A stretch of DNA of 64,000 nt, taken from the NCBI GenBank assembly GCA_002842495.1, contig PHDB01000008.1, positions 49,133 through 113,132 on the forward strand, given 5' to 3'. Below are positions 8,644 to 18,070 of this stretch, piece after piece (positions within the stretch are counted from its first letter, which is position 1; the number at the start of each line of letters is the position of its first letter). Position numbers and translations under genes: made by a program. This stretch comes from Bacteroidetes bacterium HGW-Bacteroidetes-6 (GTDB lineage Bacteria; Bacteroidota; Bacteroidia; Bacteroidales; DTU049). The notes beneath the pieces are model-generated. The model worked only from the letters and a program-made list of their open reading frames with translations, was not told the DNA's origin and ran no database searches.

Positions 8644-11139
8644 TTATTGTTGCGCTGTTTTCTTCTTTTTTGAGTCGAAGTATAATTTCACAAAGAATCC
8701 GGCAATCATTAGTAAAAGCAGTAATGATGATGCAAAACTTACTTTTGTGCTCATGAGAAATGCTTTCGGGTGAATTTTCATGACTATATCATGACTTCCT
8801 GCAGGAATCACAGCTGCACGCAACACATAATCGGCTCTGATGAGGTCAGTTTTGTTTCCATCAATATACAGTTCCCATTCTGGGTACCATATTTCGCTGA
8901 ATACGGCCAACTGAGAACTTGCAGCATTGCTTTTAAATATCAGCTCGTTTGGATTGTATGATACTCTCTCGATAGTAGCAGTACTATCGGATTGAATGCT
9001 TAATCCATTTAAAGCACTTTCGTATCGTTTGTCGATAACAGCTTCGCTGTGCGGGTCGATTTCGCCAACACGCTGAATTTCTTCATCTGCATTCTGAACA
9101 AGCATATACGAATCAACAAACCACACATGTCCCAGTGCATGCGAATTTACAAGAGGTGGGCGAGACGGATCGAGAATAATATATTTTGTGTCGAGCATAT
9201 TCAGTACACCCAAATGCGACAATACCGTATCGATACGTCCCATGGTTGTACCTTCTTTGAGGTTTTCTCCAAGAAGTGAAATTTCGGGCGAAATCTGATT
9301 TTCGATAAGCTCCTGATAACGTATTAGTTTTGCTGCATGATAGCCGCCAGTAGAGCGATGATAATATGATGTGGTTGCATCCATAAAAGAGCTTACGGAA
9401 AGGTTGAGAACTCTTGCGCCGGCAGTATTGTCGGCAATAATCATTTGATCGGCAGCAGAAGGAGTAAACGGATTTTCAGCTTTGCGTTTGGCTTCAAAAT
9501 GAGATTCATTCAAATAGCGTTTATCTACCTGAACCAGATCAATAAATACAAGTCCAATAATAAGCCCGATAAACAAAGGCGCTTTGATTTTCTTTTTCAT
9601 TAAAAGAAATGTAAGAAAGCCTCCTGCTAAAATGAATAGGAACGATCGCAATGCGTCGGCTTTGAAAATGGCTATTCGAACTGAAGTGAGCGCAGTAACG
9701 AAATCATCTATTTGATATCCCTGAGCTCTGTAGTTATCGAAACTCTGCTGCTCGGCACCGGAAATAAAACCGAAAAACATCGTAGGCATCAACCAAAAAA
9801 TAAAGGCTATACCACCTGTGAGGCCAAATGCAATATAAAGAGCATTCATTCTCTCCTTAAGCTTGTCGTTATTGGTGATGAGTTCATGCAGTGCCAAAAC
9901 AAAAATAAAAGGAATCACAAGCTCGGCAATCACCAACCACATCGAAGGAGCCCTAAATTTGTTGAGCATGGGTAAATTGTCAACAAAAAAGTCAGACAAA
10001 AAAGTGAAATTACCTCCCCAGGCCAGCATAATACTGAAAGCTCCCGCAATCAGCATAGGCCATTTCAAGCGATGCTTCACAATTATCATTCCCAGTACAA
10101 AGAAAAACATTACAATGGCACCCACATAAACAGGTCCCGATGTTCCGGGCTGTTCACCCCAATATTGCGACCAGTCGCCTACCATTTTCCGAGCCTGCTG
10201 ATCAACACCCGAAAGTTTGGCTTTGTTATCTATCTTGATTTGTTGCGAGGCACCACCTTTTATATTGGGAATCATCAAACTCCAGGTTTCACCAATTCCA
10301 TAGCTCCATCCATAAATATATGTTTTATCGAGACCTTTGGCATCTGCAGCACTCTGGGTAGAAAGCTCAGATTTTCCACGGATGGTTTCTTTCGAATATT
10401 CGTAGGTTGTGTAAAGATTAGAAAAGTTTACTCCAATAGCCAAAACAACTCCCAAAAGCAAAACCGCCGATCCAATAAGGAAACGTTTAAATTGCTTCTC
10501 CATCACAGCCCATACCGCTTCGAAAATTACGAAAATCAATACAGTAAAAGCGAGATAATAAGTAATCTGAATGTGATTGCAACTTAGCTCCAATGCCAAT
10601 ACCACAGCAGCCAGCAAGCCGCCTTTCAGATATTTACCTCTATAGGTAAGATAAATGGCAATGAGATATGGCGCCATATATGCCATAGCATGAGCCTTGG
10701 CGTTGTGACCTGCTTGCAGCACAACCATAAAATACGACGATAAAGCAAAGGCAATGGCCCCGGCAAGCGCAGCCCATTTATTGAGCTTGAGTACTGTAAT
10801 CATGAAAAAGAAGCCTACAAATGCAAGAAAAATATATCCCATAAAAAATGGCATATATAGAGTCAGTAATTTATCGACCTGCAAAAAAAGATTTCCCACA
10901 TGCTGAATAGTGATTTGGTACACTGGCATTCCACCAAACATGGTACCAGCCCAATAGGCTTGCTGGCCGGTAAGCTCGTGATAATCGCGGGCTTCTTTCG
11001 ATGCAGCATTCCAGCTTTTAATATCCTCTTGGGCGATTGTTTTTCCTTGTAAAGCAGGATAAAACATCACCAAAAGCACTATCATGATTGTGCCAAACGC
11101 AATCAGATAAGGCAACGCCTTTTTGAAATCGATTTTCAT
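8644..11139 (-). CDS. YfhO family integral membrane protein
   Basis: 831 residues. A polytopic membrane protein with at least ten hydrophobic helices and a large extracytoplasmic C-terminal part (about 560-790) before a final helix ending in a lysine-rich tail. The early loop (TGQQAYWAGTMFGGMPVYQ), the LALELSCNHIQITYY segment and YGWSYGIGETWSL match the YfhO family (PF09586), which resembles GT-C fold glycosyltransferases. In Bacillus, YfhO is linked to glycosylation of cell-wall polymers; the substrate here is unknown. A TAACTTTG -7 box lies 20 bases upstream. It sits next to a glycosyltransferase/methyltransferase pair, consistent with surface-glycan work. Confidence 0.85.
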   Translation of the reverse strand: MKIDFKKALPYLIAFGTIMIVLLVMFYPALQGKTIAQEDIKSWNAASKEARDYHELTGQQAYWAGTMFGGMPVYQITIQHVGNLFLQVDKLLTLYMPFFMGYIFLAFVGFFFMITVLKLNKWAALAGAIAFALSSYFMVVLQAGHNAKAHAMAYMAPYLIAIYLTYRGKYLKGGLLAAVVLALELSCNHIQITYYLAFTVLIFVIFEAVWAVMEKQFKRFLIGSAVLLLGVVLAIGVNFSNLYTTYEYSKETIRGKSELSTQSAADAKGLDKTYIYGWSYGIGETWSLMIPNIKGGASQQIKIDNKAKLSGVDQQARKMVGDWSQYWGEQPGTSGPVYVGAIVMFFFVLGMIIVKHRLKWPMLIAGAFSIMLAWGGNFTFLSDFFVDNLPMLNKFRAPSMWLVIAELVIPFIFVLALHELITNNDKLKERMNALYIAFGLTGGIAFIFWLMPTMFFGFISGAEQQSFDNYRAQGYQIDDFVTALTSVRIAIFKADALRSFLFILAGGFLTFLLMKKKIKAPLFIGLIIGLVFIDLVQVDKRYLNESHFEAKRKAENPFTPSAADQMIIADNTAGARVLNLSVSSFMDATTSYYHRSTGGYHAAKLIRYQELIENQISPEISLLGENLKEGTTMGRIDTVLSHLGVLNMLDTKYIILDPSRPPLVNSHALGHVWFVDSYMLVQNADEEIQRVGEIDPHSEAVIDKRYESALNGLSIQSDSTATIERVSYNPNELIFKSNAASSQLAVFSEIWYPEWELYIDGNKTDLIRADYVLRAAVIPAGSHDIVMKIHPKAFLMSTKVSFASSLLLLLMIAGFFVKLYFDSKKKKTAQQ

Positions 11140-11158
11140 AAATTGGGAATTAAGAAAG

Positions 11159-11166
11159 CAAAGTTA
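11159..11166 (-). promoter_or_regulatory. -7 box TAACTTTG of the yfhO-like gene
   Basis: An exact TAnnTTTG match on the minus strand, followed by C, 20 bases before the ATG at 11139. No clear -33 element. Confidence 0.5.
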
Positions 11167-11245
11167 AAAATATTCGGGGATTATGCGATTGAAGTTGGGT
11201 GGAATTTGCTTGCGACGAGATAATTCATCCGATACTTATATTTAT

Positions 11246-12328
11246 TTAAACAATCATTTTTGAAGTGGAATTTAAAGCAATTATTTTCATCAAAGATTCA
11301 GCTCTTTTCGACTCGGGGAAATTATTTGATATTCTTTCTGCAGATAACTTTGATTGTTGTTCTCTTTCAGTTTTAGATAAACTCAAAGCTGATCGGATTG
11401 CACTACAAAAACTCTCCGGATCACGTTTCTTCACAACAAAACCAAGGTTGCCGGCAATATGAGGCATTGCACCAACTGGAGATACTATTGGGATACAACC
11501 ATTAATCATACCTTCACAAAGTGCATTTGGGAATCCCTCTGATATTGAAATCTGAACAACAAACTCTGCTTTTCTAAACATCTGGTTGACTTCAGCAGAA
11601 TTGAGTTGTCCAAGGATTTTTACATTTTCGGGTATTGCAGGGAAAAAAGCAGTGATATTATCAACACCACAAATGTAAAAATTAGCTTCGGGAAACGACA
11701 CAGCATTTTCAATAATCAAATCTAAACCTTTCAAAACAAATCGCTCTTTTGTACTTCCTAAAGCCACAGTAATAAACGAATTTGGCTCTTTTTCGCTAAT
11801 CAGCTCAGAATCAAGAATATAATCGTAGCCATTGTGTATAGTTGTAAATGGAGTTTTCAGTTTAGGAAAAAAACACTTTATTCCCTGCTCCGAATTATCA
11901 AAATATAAATTGTGCGTATGAATTAATGATTCATCAACAGGGCAAATAGCTGACGCTAAAGAATACGACCAACCAATTATTCTTCTTAAAAATGGTTTTC
12001 GAAGGCTCCCATAATTAATTGAAGGATATGAAACACAGTCGGTTCCGCCGGCAATAATTACAACTCGCTTGCCAAAAACCTTTCCGAGTAACGCAGGGAT
12101 ATAGCTCCAATACCCACCGAACATTACAACAACAGCGTCGTACCGTCCAATGGTAAAAAGCAATTGGAAAAACTGAGTAATAAATTTCAACGGAATTAGT
12201 AATGGCGTTTTGTACCAATTTGAAATTGATAAGCGAATTTGATAAACACCAGAAAGAAGACGAGCATCTTTCTTAACAAATGTAGAATTGCTTGGAGCAA
12301 TGTACAACAGTCGTGGAGTTGTTTTCAT
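11246..12328 (-). CDS. Glycosyltransferase family 4/1-like protein
   Basis: 360 residues with two Rossmann-like halves (GT-B fold). The N-terminal half has RYDAVVVMFGGYWSYIP and VIIAGGTDCVSYPS. The C-terminal half has VALGSTKERFVLKGLDLII, the donor-binding segment with KILGQLNSAEVNQMF, and the SISEGFPNALCEGMINGCIPIVS motif. In retaining GT4 enzymes the latter holds the E-x7-E nucleotide-sugar site (here E...CEGM). The substrate cannot be read from sequence. The start is 5 bases after the stop of the methyltransferase gene, so both are translated from one mRNA, probably in glycan or glycolipid assembly. Confidence 0.85.
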   Translation of the reverse strand: MKTTPRLLYIAPSNSTFVKKDARLLSGVYQIRLSISNWYKTPLLIPLKFITQFFQLLFTIGRYDAVVVMFGGYWSYIPALLGKVFGKRVVIIAGGTDCVSYPSINYGSLRKPFLRRIIGWSYSLASAICPVDESLIHTHNLYFDNSEQGIKCFFPKLKTPFTTIHNGYDYILDSELISEKEPNSFITVALGSTKERFVLKGLDLIIENAVSFPEANFYICGVDNITAFFPAIPENVKILGQLNSAEVNQMFRKAEFVVQISISEGFPNALCEGMINGCIPIVSPVGAMPHIAGNLGFVVKKRDPESFCSAIRSALSLSKTEREQQSKLSAERISNNFPESKRAESLMKIIALNSTSKMIV

Positions 12329-12333
12329 TCAAA

Positions 12334-13047
12334 TTATTTCAACCGATATCTCAGCTTCCTCAAAATTATCTTTTGTTTTGGCAGTTGAGTGTATTTAGTG
12401 ATGCTGTTGTTGCCTTTCTTCAGCATGTAATACACATAATCGTATTCGGCATGTGTCAAAGCATATTCTTTCATTTCTAACATGATGAAATTATGCTTCA
12501 AAAAATAGGGAAACAATTCATTCTGCGAAATTGGTTGATCGACAATTTGAAGAAGCTCTGGTCTATTTTTTTTGAGGTAGTGAATCACCTGAGGATGTGG
12601 AATATTGATAAAAATAAATGCTCCCTCGTTGGAATGAGAGCTCAAATTGTCAAACAATTGAGTATAACGCTCTACAGGAATATGCTCTAAAACATCCGCA
12701 AAAATAACAAGATCGAATTTTTTATTCAAATCAACGACATCTGAAAAATCGAAGTATTTGAAGTCAAATCTCTTATTTGACAAACGTTTTGTAGCCAAAT
12801 CAACATTTTTCTCACTGATATCAACACCTGTAACATTTGCTGCGGGAAACAGTTTCCCAATTAGCGAAGTAAATGTTCCAACTCCACAACCAACCTCAAG
12901 AATTGAAGAAATATTATATTTAGTTAGTGCCGCGAGTTTGCTTGCCAAAAAATAATGGCGTAAAGTTAGTCCTGTTTTCTGCTGCTGGGAGGAAAAATTG
13001 TCGTAGAATTCAGAAACCGATTCCTGATTAATACTGTTTTCTGTCAT
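12334..13047 (-). CDS. Class I SAM-dependent methyltransferase
   Basis: 237 residues with a Rossmann-type methyltransferase core. Motif I is SSILEVGCGVGTF (about 48-59), the acidic residue after beta-2 is in VTGVDISEKN, and the post-motif segment FDLVIFADVLEHIP matches Methyltransf_11/UbiG-like proteins. There is no membrane segment. It is the first gene of a two-gene unit with the glycosyltransferase that follows 5 bases later, so an O-methylation of a sugar or lipid intermediate is plausible but not shown. It is preceded by one of the best promoters in the window (13074-13106). Confidence 0.85.
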   Translation of the reverse strand: MTENSINQESVSEFYDNFSSQQQKTGLTLRHYFLASKLAALTKYNISSILEVGCGVGTFTSLIGKLFPAANVTGVDISEKNVDLATKRLSNKRFDFKYFDFSDVVDLNKKFDLVIFADVLEHIPVERYTQLFDNLSSHSNEGAFIFINIPHPQVIHYLKKNRPELLQIVDQPISQNELFPYFLKHNFIMLEMKEYALTHAEYDYVYYMLKKGNNSITKYTQLPKQKIILRKLRYRLK

Positions 13048-13073
13048 AACAATCTGATTGAATTTCTTGTATG

Positions 13074-13106
13074 CAAAGATACTCTTTTAGAACAGAATTT
13101 GACAAA
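13074..13106 (-). promoter_or_regulatory. Promoter of the methyltransferase-glycosyltransferase operon
   Basis: On the minus strand TTTG (13103-13106), a 21-base spacer, then an exact TATCTTTG (13074-13081) followed by CA. The -33 box is formed by the end of the T run of the upstream terminator. Confidence 0.75.
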
Positions 13107-13141
13107 AAAATGCCTTGATAACAAACAGTTTCAGGGCATTT
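13104..13141 (-). terminator. Intrinsic terminator of the T9SS cargo gene at 13164
   Basis: An 11-bp stem (13108-13118 with 13131-13141, including a G-T wobble) with a 12-base loop, followed on the minus strand by a run of T. It lies 22 bases after the stop codon at 13164. Confidence 0.8.
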
Positions 13142-13163
13142 CTCTATGAAAACAAATTCAACA

Positions 13164-14855
13164 CTATTTCATTATCATTAGTCTCGAATTCATAATGGTA
13201 TTTTTATCTGAACTTAAAATATGAGTGTAATAGATCCCATTCTCTAAAGAAGGCAAGTCAATAACACTGGGAACATTCTCTTTTATAAATATTGAACTTT
13301 TATACACAAGTCTGCCATGAATATCGTACAATTCAAAGTCGCATTCGCCCAAATAATTCTCCGACAAAACACTAACACTTTCGTTCGCTGGATTTGGATA
13401 AACAAACAGATTTGTATTCTGATTGCCATCAACTTCAAAAACACTTAAAGGTAGATTATCGCAAATTGAAAGATTGTCTTCTTCAGCGGTTATGATTCTT
13501 GACAATGCCCCTGGAGTCATTGTGCCAATTTGGGCATAGTTCAATCCAGTAATAGTGCTGTTTATTGAAAAGGTTATAGGAGACCCCACCAACTCAGCCG
13601 AATGAAGCGCATCGGAAAAGACTCTGAGCCTAACCTCGTCTGTTGCAGTTCTCTCTAATACAATAAAATATTCCATCTGAGAAGAGCTAGCATAAATCCC
13701 TGAAGGAGTGTAAGTTCTTGCATTTCCCTTTTTTGCCTCTATAATAAATTGCCAATTATCCATATCGTTGTCGTATTCACTATCAGACCACAGTAGTGCA
13801 GCAATACCATCTTGATTGGTTTCAACTAAACCCGCATTATAATCATATGATGCAAAGTCCAGGTCTCCTGCGGTTAAAGCAATAAGTACGGTTCCAACTC
13901 CTTTGTTAACTGGATTCTGATTTAAAATATTGAGTGAAACTTCGACTTTCCAGTAACTATCCGAAACCGCTCTTGACATTTCGGTATACGCTCTATGATA
14001 ATACCTGCCGGTTATAGTGTTCAGAAAACAGACGTTATTGGTAATTGATACATTTCCCTGAGTTGTCCAACCTGCAGCATTTGAAAAATCTTCCTGCACC
14101 AAAAAAGAAACACACGAAGTATCCAAAAGCAAATTGTCACAAATCTTTAAACTATCAATTTCAGCAGATAGCTTTCTATAATCAGAAGCAGCTGTAATAC
14201 CGCCTTGTTGAACATAATCAAGACCGGTTATTGAACTATCAATATTGAAAGTTATTGGTGAGCCGGGAAGTTGTGACAAATGAGCTCCATCATAAAATAC
14301 ACTAAGTTGAACAGCAGCGCCAACTCGCTCAAGAGATAGATAGTATGTAGAATTGGACGAACTTAGCGGAATCCCAGTTGTAGTGTAAGTTCTTGTTGAA
14401 CCTTTTTTTGATTCAATAATAAACTGCCAGTTATCGATATCATTATCAAATTCGCTTGCCGACCAAACAACAGCAGCTATTCCATCCTGATTTGTCTCAG
14501 TATATCCAGCCGCTATATTTGAAGTAAAGTCGAGATTCCCAGCTGTTAACCCAACAACAATTGCTCCAACACCACTTCCAGAAGGATTTGTAGCTGTGAT
14601 TTCAAATTTAGCTTCAGCTTTCCAATAGCTATCCGAAACGGGTCTTGATAACTGTTGATATGCTCTTTGATAACTATGACCTTCAATGTTGTTGAACGAG
14701 CAAACCCCTCCGGAAATCGAGACATTTCCTTGAGTAGTCCATAATGAAGAATTTGAATAATCATCTTCAATCAAAATCGTCTTGCACGAATCCTGGCTAA
14801 AAGCGGCCTGAATGGCTATTGCGACAAAAACAATTAAAAAGGTTAATATTTTCAT
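13164..14855 (-). CDS. T9SS type A cargo protein with two tandem copies of a ~235-residue domain
   Basis: 563 residues. A signal peptide (about 1-20, ending AFSQ) is followed by two homologous modules (about 22-245 and 248-478). Each begins with C-x2-LIE/LVQED, followed by W-TTQGNVSI, RAY...SR.VSDSYWK, AAL/TAGDLDF, TNQDGIAA, DNWQFIIE.KKG and finally L.ICDNL. The repeats are predicted all-beta, possibly concanavalin-like jelly rolls. The last about 80 residues are a type A sorting domain (LFVYPNPANESVSV, LYDIHGRLVY, GIYYTHILSS, SRLMIMK), so the protein should be exported and anchored or released by the type IX system. The ligand or activity is unknown. A -7 box TACTTTTG precedes it. Confidence 0.82.
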   Translation of the reverse strand: MKILTFLIVFVAIAIQAAFSQDSCKTILIEDDYSNSSLWTTQGNVSISGGVCSFNNIEGHSYQRAYQQLSRPVSDSYWKAEAKFEITATNPSGSGVGAIVVGLTAGNLDFTSNIAAGYTETNQDGIAAVVWSASEFDNDIDNWQFIIESKKGSTRTYTTTGIPLSSSNSTYYLSLERVGAAVQLSVFYDGAHLSQLPGSPITFNIDSSITGLDYVQQGGITAASDYRKLSAEIDSLKICDNLLLDTSCVSFLVQEDFSNAAGWTTQGNVSITNNVCFLNTITGRYYHRAYTEMSRAVSDSYWKVEVSLNILNQNPVNKGVGTVLIALTAGDLDFASYDYNAGLVETNQDGIAALLWSDSEYDNDMDNWQFIIEAKKGNARTYTPSGIYASSSQMEYFIVLERTATDEVRLRVFSDALHSAELVGSPITFSINSTITGLNYAQIGTMTPGALSRIITAEEDNLSICDNLPLSVFEVDGNQNTNLFVYPNPANESVSVLSENYLGECDFELYDIHGRLVYKSSIFIKENVPSVIDLPSLENGIYYTHILSSDKNTIMNSRLMIMK

Positions 14856-14868
14856 TGTGTATTTTTTT

Positions 14869-14876
14869 CAAAAGTA
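14869..14876 (-). promoter_or_regulatory. -7 box TACTTTTG
   Basis: An exact TAnnTTTG match on the minus strand, 14 bases before the ATG at 14855. The flanking sequence is very A+T rich. No clear -33 box. Confidence 0.5.
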
Positions 14877-14993
14877 CACAATATTTTATTAATAAATTTT
14901 TGTGGATTTTCCAATAAACTAAAAACAAATATCCTGAGTGTTCTAATTGAACCACTTTTTGACACAGCTAAACAACAAAGCTCATCGTTTATG

Positions 14994-17990
14994 TTATCTG
15001 ATTAGAGTAACCGAGCCAAGTACATGCTTTCGAATTCTTGTCCCGCTTGTGGCAATCCAATAATCAGCAACCCATACATAAACATCAATAGGGCAGTCTT
15101 GTCCATTGAAAGAACCATCCCAACCTTCATCGATAGAAAAAGACTCAAACAATTGCTGTCCCCAGCGATTGTAAATTAATAGGCGAAACTCTTCAACATT
15201 TCTTTCCATTGGCTTAAAAATGGAATTGATTCCATCGCCATTAGGTGAAAAAGCATTTGGGAACCAAATATCGCCAAAACAATTTTCAATCAGAACATCA
15301 AATTTTTCATCAACTTTTCCACATTGATTCCCCACTTCAAACACATAATGGCCTGCCTCAGATATCCAACGGGAAAGATCTAAGTACCCATCAAGCCAAT
15401 ATGCCGTATCCCATAATCCAATAATTACAGGTTCAACAAATAATTTACTATTGGAACAAATTGAAGTGTCAGATATTAGAAATACCTGTGGTTTAAGATC
15501 AATGGTTAAATTGATTGAGATGGAGCTATCACAACCATTTGAAGACAAATAGTCAAACAGATATTGCCCCGGATCTTCAATTATGTGACCATCGAATATT
15601 ATAAACTCACCCTCACAAATTGTTGTATCAATAATAACAGTTGATGTATCATTAAAAAATACACGCAATGAATCTTGTGACACACCACAATGTCCACTTA
15701 CGAAAATACTATATACGCCACTTGAATCAACCAACCGCGAGTTCCCAATATATCCATCCATCCATTCTATTGAAAAGAATGAACCCCCCAGATTCGGAAT
15801 TAGCAAAAACTCTTGCCCCTCACACAGAGCCGTATCATTTGGCAGCTCGACCACTGGTGACAAATCTGTAAACAAGTTCAGAACAATAGTACTATCGCAA
15901 CCATATTGTGAAAAATAATTAAAGGTATATTCTCCGGCTATTGAGAGAACCTGCCCTTCAAAAACAAGCTGGGCTCCATCGCACAACAATGTGTCTAACT
16001 CTAAATAGCTTGTGTCGGCAAAACCAACATCAATTGCATCCGATATGGCTCCACAATTTCCGGTTGCCTCATATGAATACAATCCGGCACTGTCGATAAT
16101 TCGGATTGATGAGGCCAAGCCATCCACCCACCCGCTACTACTATACGAGCCAGAAAGGATTGGGTTAATTATCAACACTTGACCTTCACAAAGAATAGTA
16201 TCTGTAGGGAGTGCTACATTTGGAGTTGTTTCTGCTGATATAGACAAAACAAAACTACTATCACATCCATGTGAAGAAATATATGAAAACTGATAAACTC
16301 CAGTGGCATTTAACAATTGCCCTTGAAACAATATTGAATCCCCATCGCAAAGAACCGTATCAACATTAACTATCGTTGCATTGTTAAACACTGCTACGAT
16401 AGTATCTGAAACATTGCAACCTGAACTATCTATCGCTGAGACGACAAAGCTTCCACTTTGAGTCAAGTTGAGATAGGAAAGGGTATCAAATGTATTCCAT
16501 AAATAAGTGTCCCAAATCCCTAAGACTTGAGCAATAACTGTATCGCCGCTGCAGGCTGCAATTGAATCAGTTTGAAAAAGTGTTGGCTTTGGTGCTACTT
16601 CAATCCAAAAGAGCAAAGAGTCATCCGTCTTGCAACTATAGGAAACTACTGCCGTAACGCAGTAGCTACCAGATTCGGAAAATTCATGTTCCGGCGAAAA
16701 CAGCGTTGATGAATTATTCAAACCCGACAAAGAGTCATCAAAATCCCAAAACACTCCGGTTGCCGCAGTTGAGTCAGAAATAGTAAAAAAATATTCTTCA
16801 TCATAACAACCGGTCACAGAAGCATCAATTGGATTGTTTAGAAGAAAATCATTTGCAATCAGAGATGGCAATCCAAGCTGTCCATTTCGTGAATTTAGAG
16901 ATATTGCATTATCAATTAAGTTGCAAGCAAGCCCAGCATTATTTGGACTACTGATTACACCCAAGTACGGTTGATTGTATTTCACAATATAAATTCTCCC
17001 ATCCGGGCCTAACTGCATTGCACCTGTTTGATAATTTGCCGCTCCAGAAATATTGCCAACTAGAGTTTTTGAAGCATCAACTGCAGCTTGATTATATACC
17101 GATAGGTCGTATTGAAAAACATCGCCTGGTCCAAGGTTTTTCACATATAAAAAACGGCTATTCGGACTAAATTCCAAACCATATGCTCCATATGCAAAGT
17201 TTGTTGTTGTTTGAATATTGGATAAAGATAACGGGTTGCTTAACGCTCCTGAAGCGGCATCGAATTGAAAAACTTCGTAAAGGCTTTTTTGTCGAACTGC
17301 AACAGCAATTTTTGTTCTATCGGAAGAAACACGCATGTATCCTATCCAATTGTCGGTGTTCAGCCCTCCATTTACATCATGCACCGTCCCAACAGCACTA
17401 ATGACAGGAGTAGATGAAATACCTGAAGAAGTAAGCAGATAGGAGTAAAACTCATTATTGTTCCAACCATGGCAAACAATCCAAATATCTACACAATTTG
17501 AATGTTTGATGGCAGCTATTTTCTCAACGACAGGAGTTCTTATGGTTACATTCTTTTGAACAACAGCCCCAAGGCCACTATTTTGACTTATATCTACAAT
17601 AGAATATCTTAACCCATCAGATTCAGCTTCTTTTGCCACAGTAAAAATATAATAAAGACTATCACTTCCCGGCAATGGAACAATAATAGCACTTTGTGTT
17701 GAGCTCCAACTTCCTAACAAGCCAGAACCATTAGCCATTGTAACATGATTCCTATTATAAACAACACTCCCATCTGTATAAAACATAATCTGCCCCAAAT
17801 TATCACTAATTGAAGCACAGCCTTCAAATGTACTTAGCTGACCATTTGTAAGAGCAGATGGAGGATTCGTGTTAAAAGTTAATCCTGCATGAGATCCAAA
17901 ATACCAATTGTTGTTGTGATTTTGAGCAAAACACAAGCTATTAAATAGTGCAAAAAATGAAACAATGAATAAACAGATTAATCTCATCAA
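14994..17990 (-). CDS. T9SS type B (gliding-motility C-terminal) cargo protein with PKD domain and three repeats
   Basis: 998 residues. Signal peptide about 1-22. Residues about 25-380 look like a beta-propeller: repeated strands with WYFGSHAGLTF, FYTDGSVVYN, LEFSPNSRFLYV and MQLGPDGRIYI. A PKD-like domain follows (VFWDFDDSLSG to YCVTAVVSY). Three copies of a ~122-residue module come next (roughly 535-900), each with a D-T-x-LC-x-G pattern, F-x-Y-x-S-x-x-GCDS, and a second half with D-T-x-LCEGQ and a GNCG/GHCG/NQCG element. The C-terminus has the CHU_C/type B sorting signature: FPNAFSPNGDGIN, LLIYNRWGQQLFES, GWDGSFNGQ. It is a large surface adhesin-like protein; its binding target is unknown. 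Confidence 0.85.
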   Translation of the reverse strand: MMRLICLFIVSFFALFNSLCFAQNHNNNWYFGSHAGLTFNTNPPSALTNGQLSTFEGCASISDNLGQIMFYTDGSVVYNRNHVTMANGSGLLGSWSSTQSAIIVPLPGSDSLYYIFTVAKEAESDGLRYSIVDISQNSGLGAVVQKNVTIRTPVVEKIAAIKHSNCVDIWIVCHGWNNNEFYSYLLTSSGISSTPVISAVGTVHDVNGGLNTDNWIGYMRVSSDRTKIAVAVRQKSLYEVFQFDAASGALSNPLSLSNIQTTTNFAYGAYGLEFSPNSRFLYVKNLGPGDVFQYDLSVYNQAAVDASKTLVGNISGAANYQTGAMQLGPDGRIYIVKYNQPYLGVISSPNNAGLACNLIDNAISLNSRNGQLGLPSLIANDFLLNNPIDASVTGCYDEEYFFTISDSTAATGVFWDFDDSLSGLNNSSTLFSPEHEFSESGSYCVTAVVSYSCKTDDSLLFWIEVAPKPTLFQTDSIAACSGDTVIAQVLGIWDTYLWNTFDTLSYLNLTQSGSFVVSAIDSSGCNVSDTIVAVFNNATIVNVDTVLCDGDSILFQGQLLNATGVYQFSYISSHGCDSSFVLSISAETTPNVALPTDTILCEGQVLIINPILSGSYSSSGWVDGLASSIRIIDSAGLYSYEATGNCGAISDAIDVGFADTSYLELDTLLCDGAQLVFEGQVLSIAGEYTFNYFSQYGCDSTIVLNLFTDLSPVVELPNDTALCEGQEFLLIPNLGGSFFSIEWMDGYIGNSRLVDSSGVYSIFVSGHCGVSQDSLRVFFNDTSTVIIDTTICEGEFIIFDGHIIEDPGQYLFDYLSSNGCDSSISINLTIDLKPQVFLISDTSICSNSKLFVEPVIIGLWDTAYWLDGYLDLSRWISEAGHYVFEVGNQCGKVDEKFDVLIENCFGDIWFPNAFSPNGDGINSIFKPMERNVEEFRLLIYNRWGQQLFESFSIDEGWDGSFNGQDCPIDVYVWVADYWIATSGTRIRKHVLGSVTLIR
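15291..16388 (-). repeat. Three in-frame ~122-codon repeats in the type B cargo gene
   Basis: Three successive modules of about 366 bases are recognisable at protein level by the repeated C-D/E-G, GCDS, LCEGQ and CG signatures, but are well diverged at DNA level. Boundaries are approximate, read by aligning the translated repeats by eye. Confidence 0.65.
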
Positions 17991-18070
17991 GTGTTATATT
18001 AACAAAGCGTTTTACACTCTAACGACTAGGATGTGTTCCTTGCTTACCACGAACAATAGTAACATCGGAA

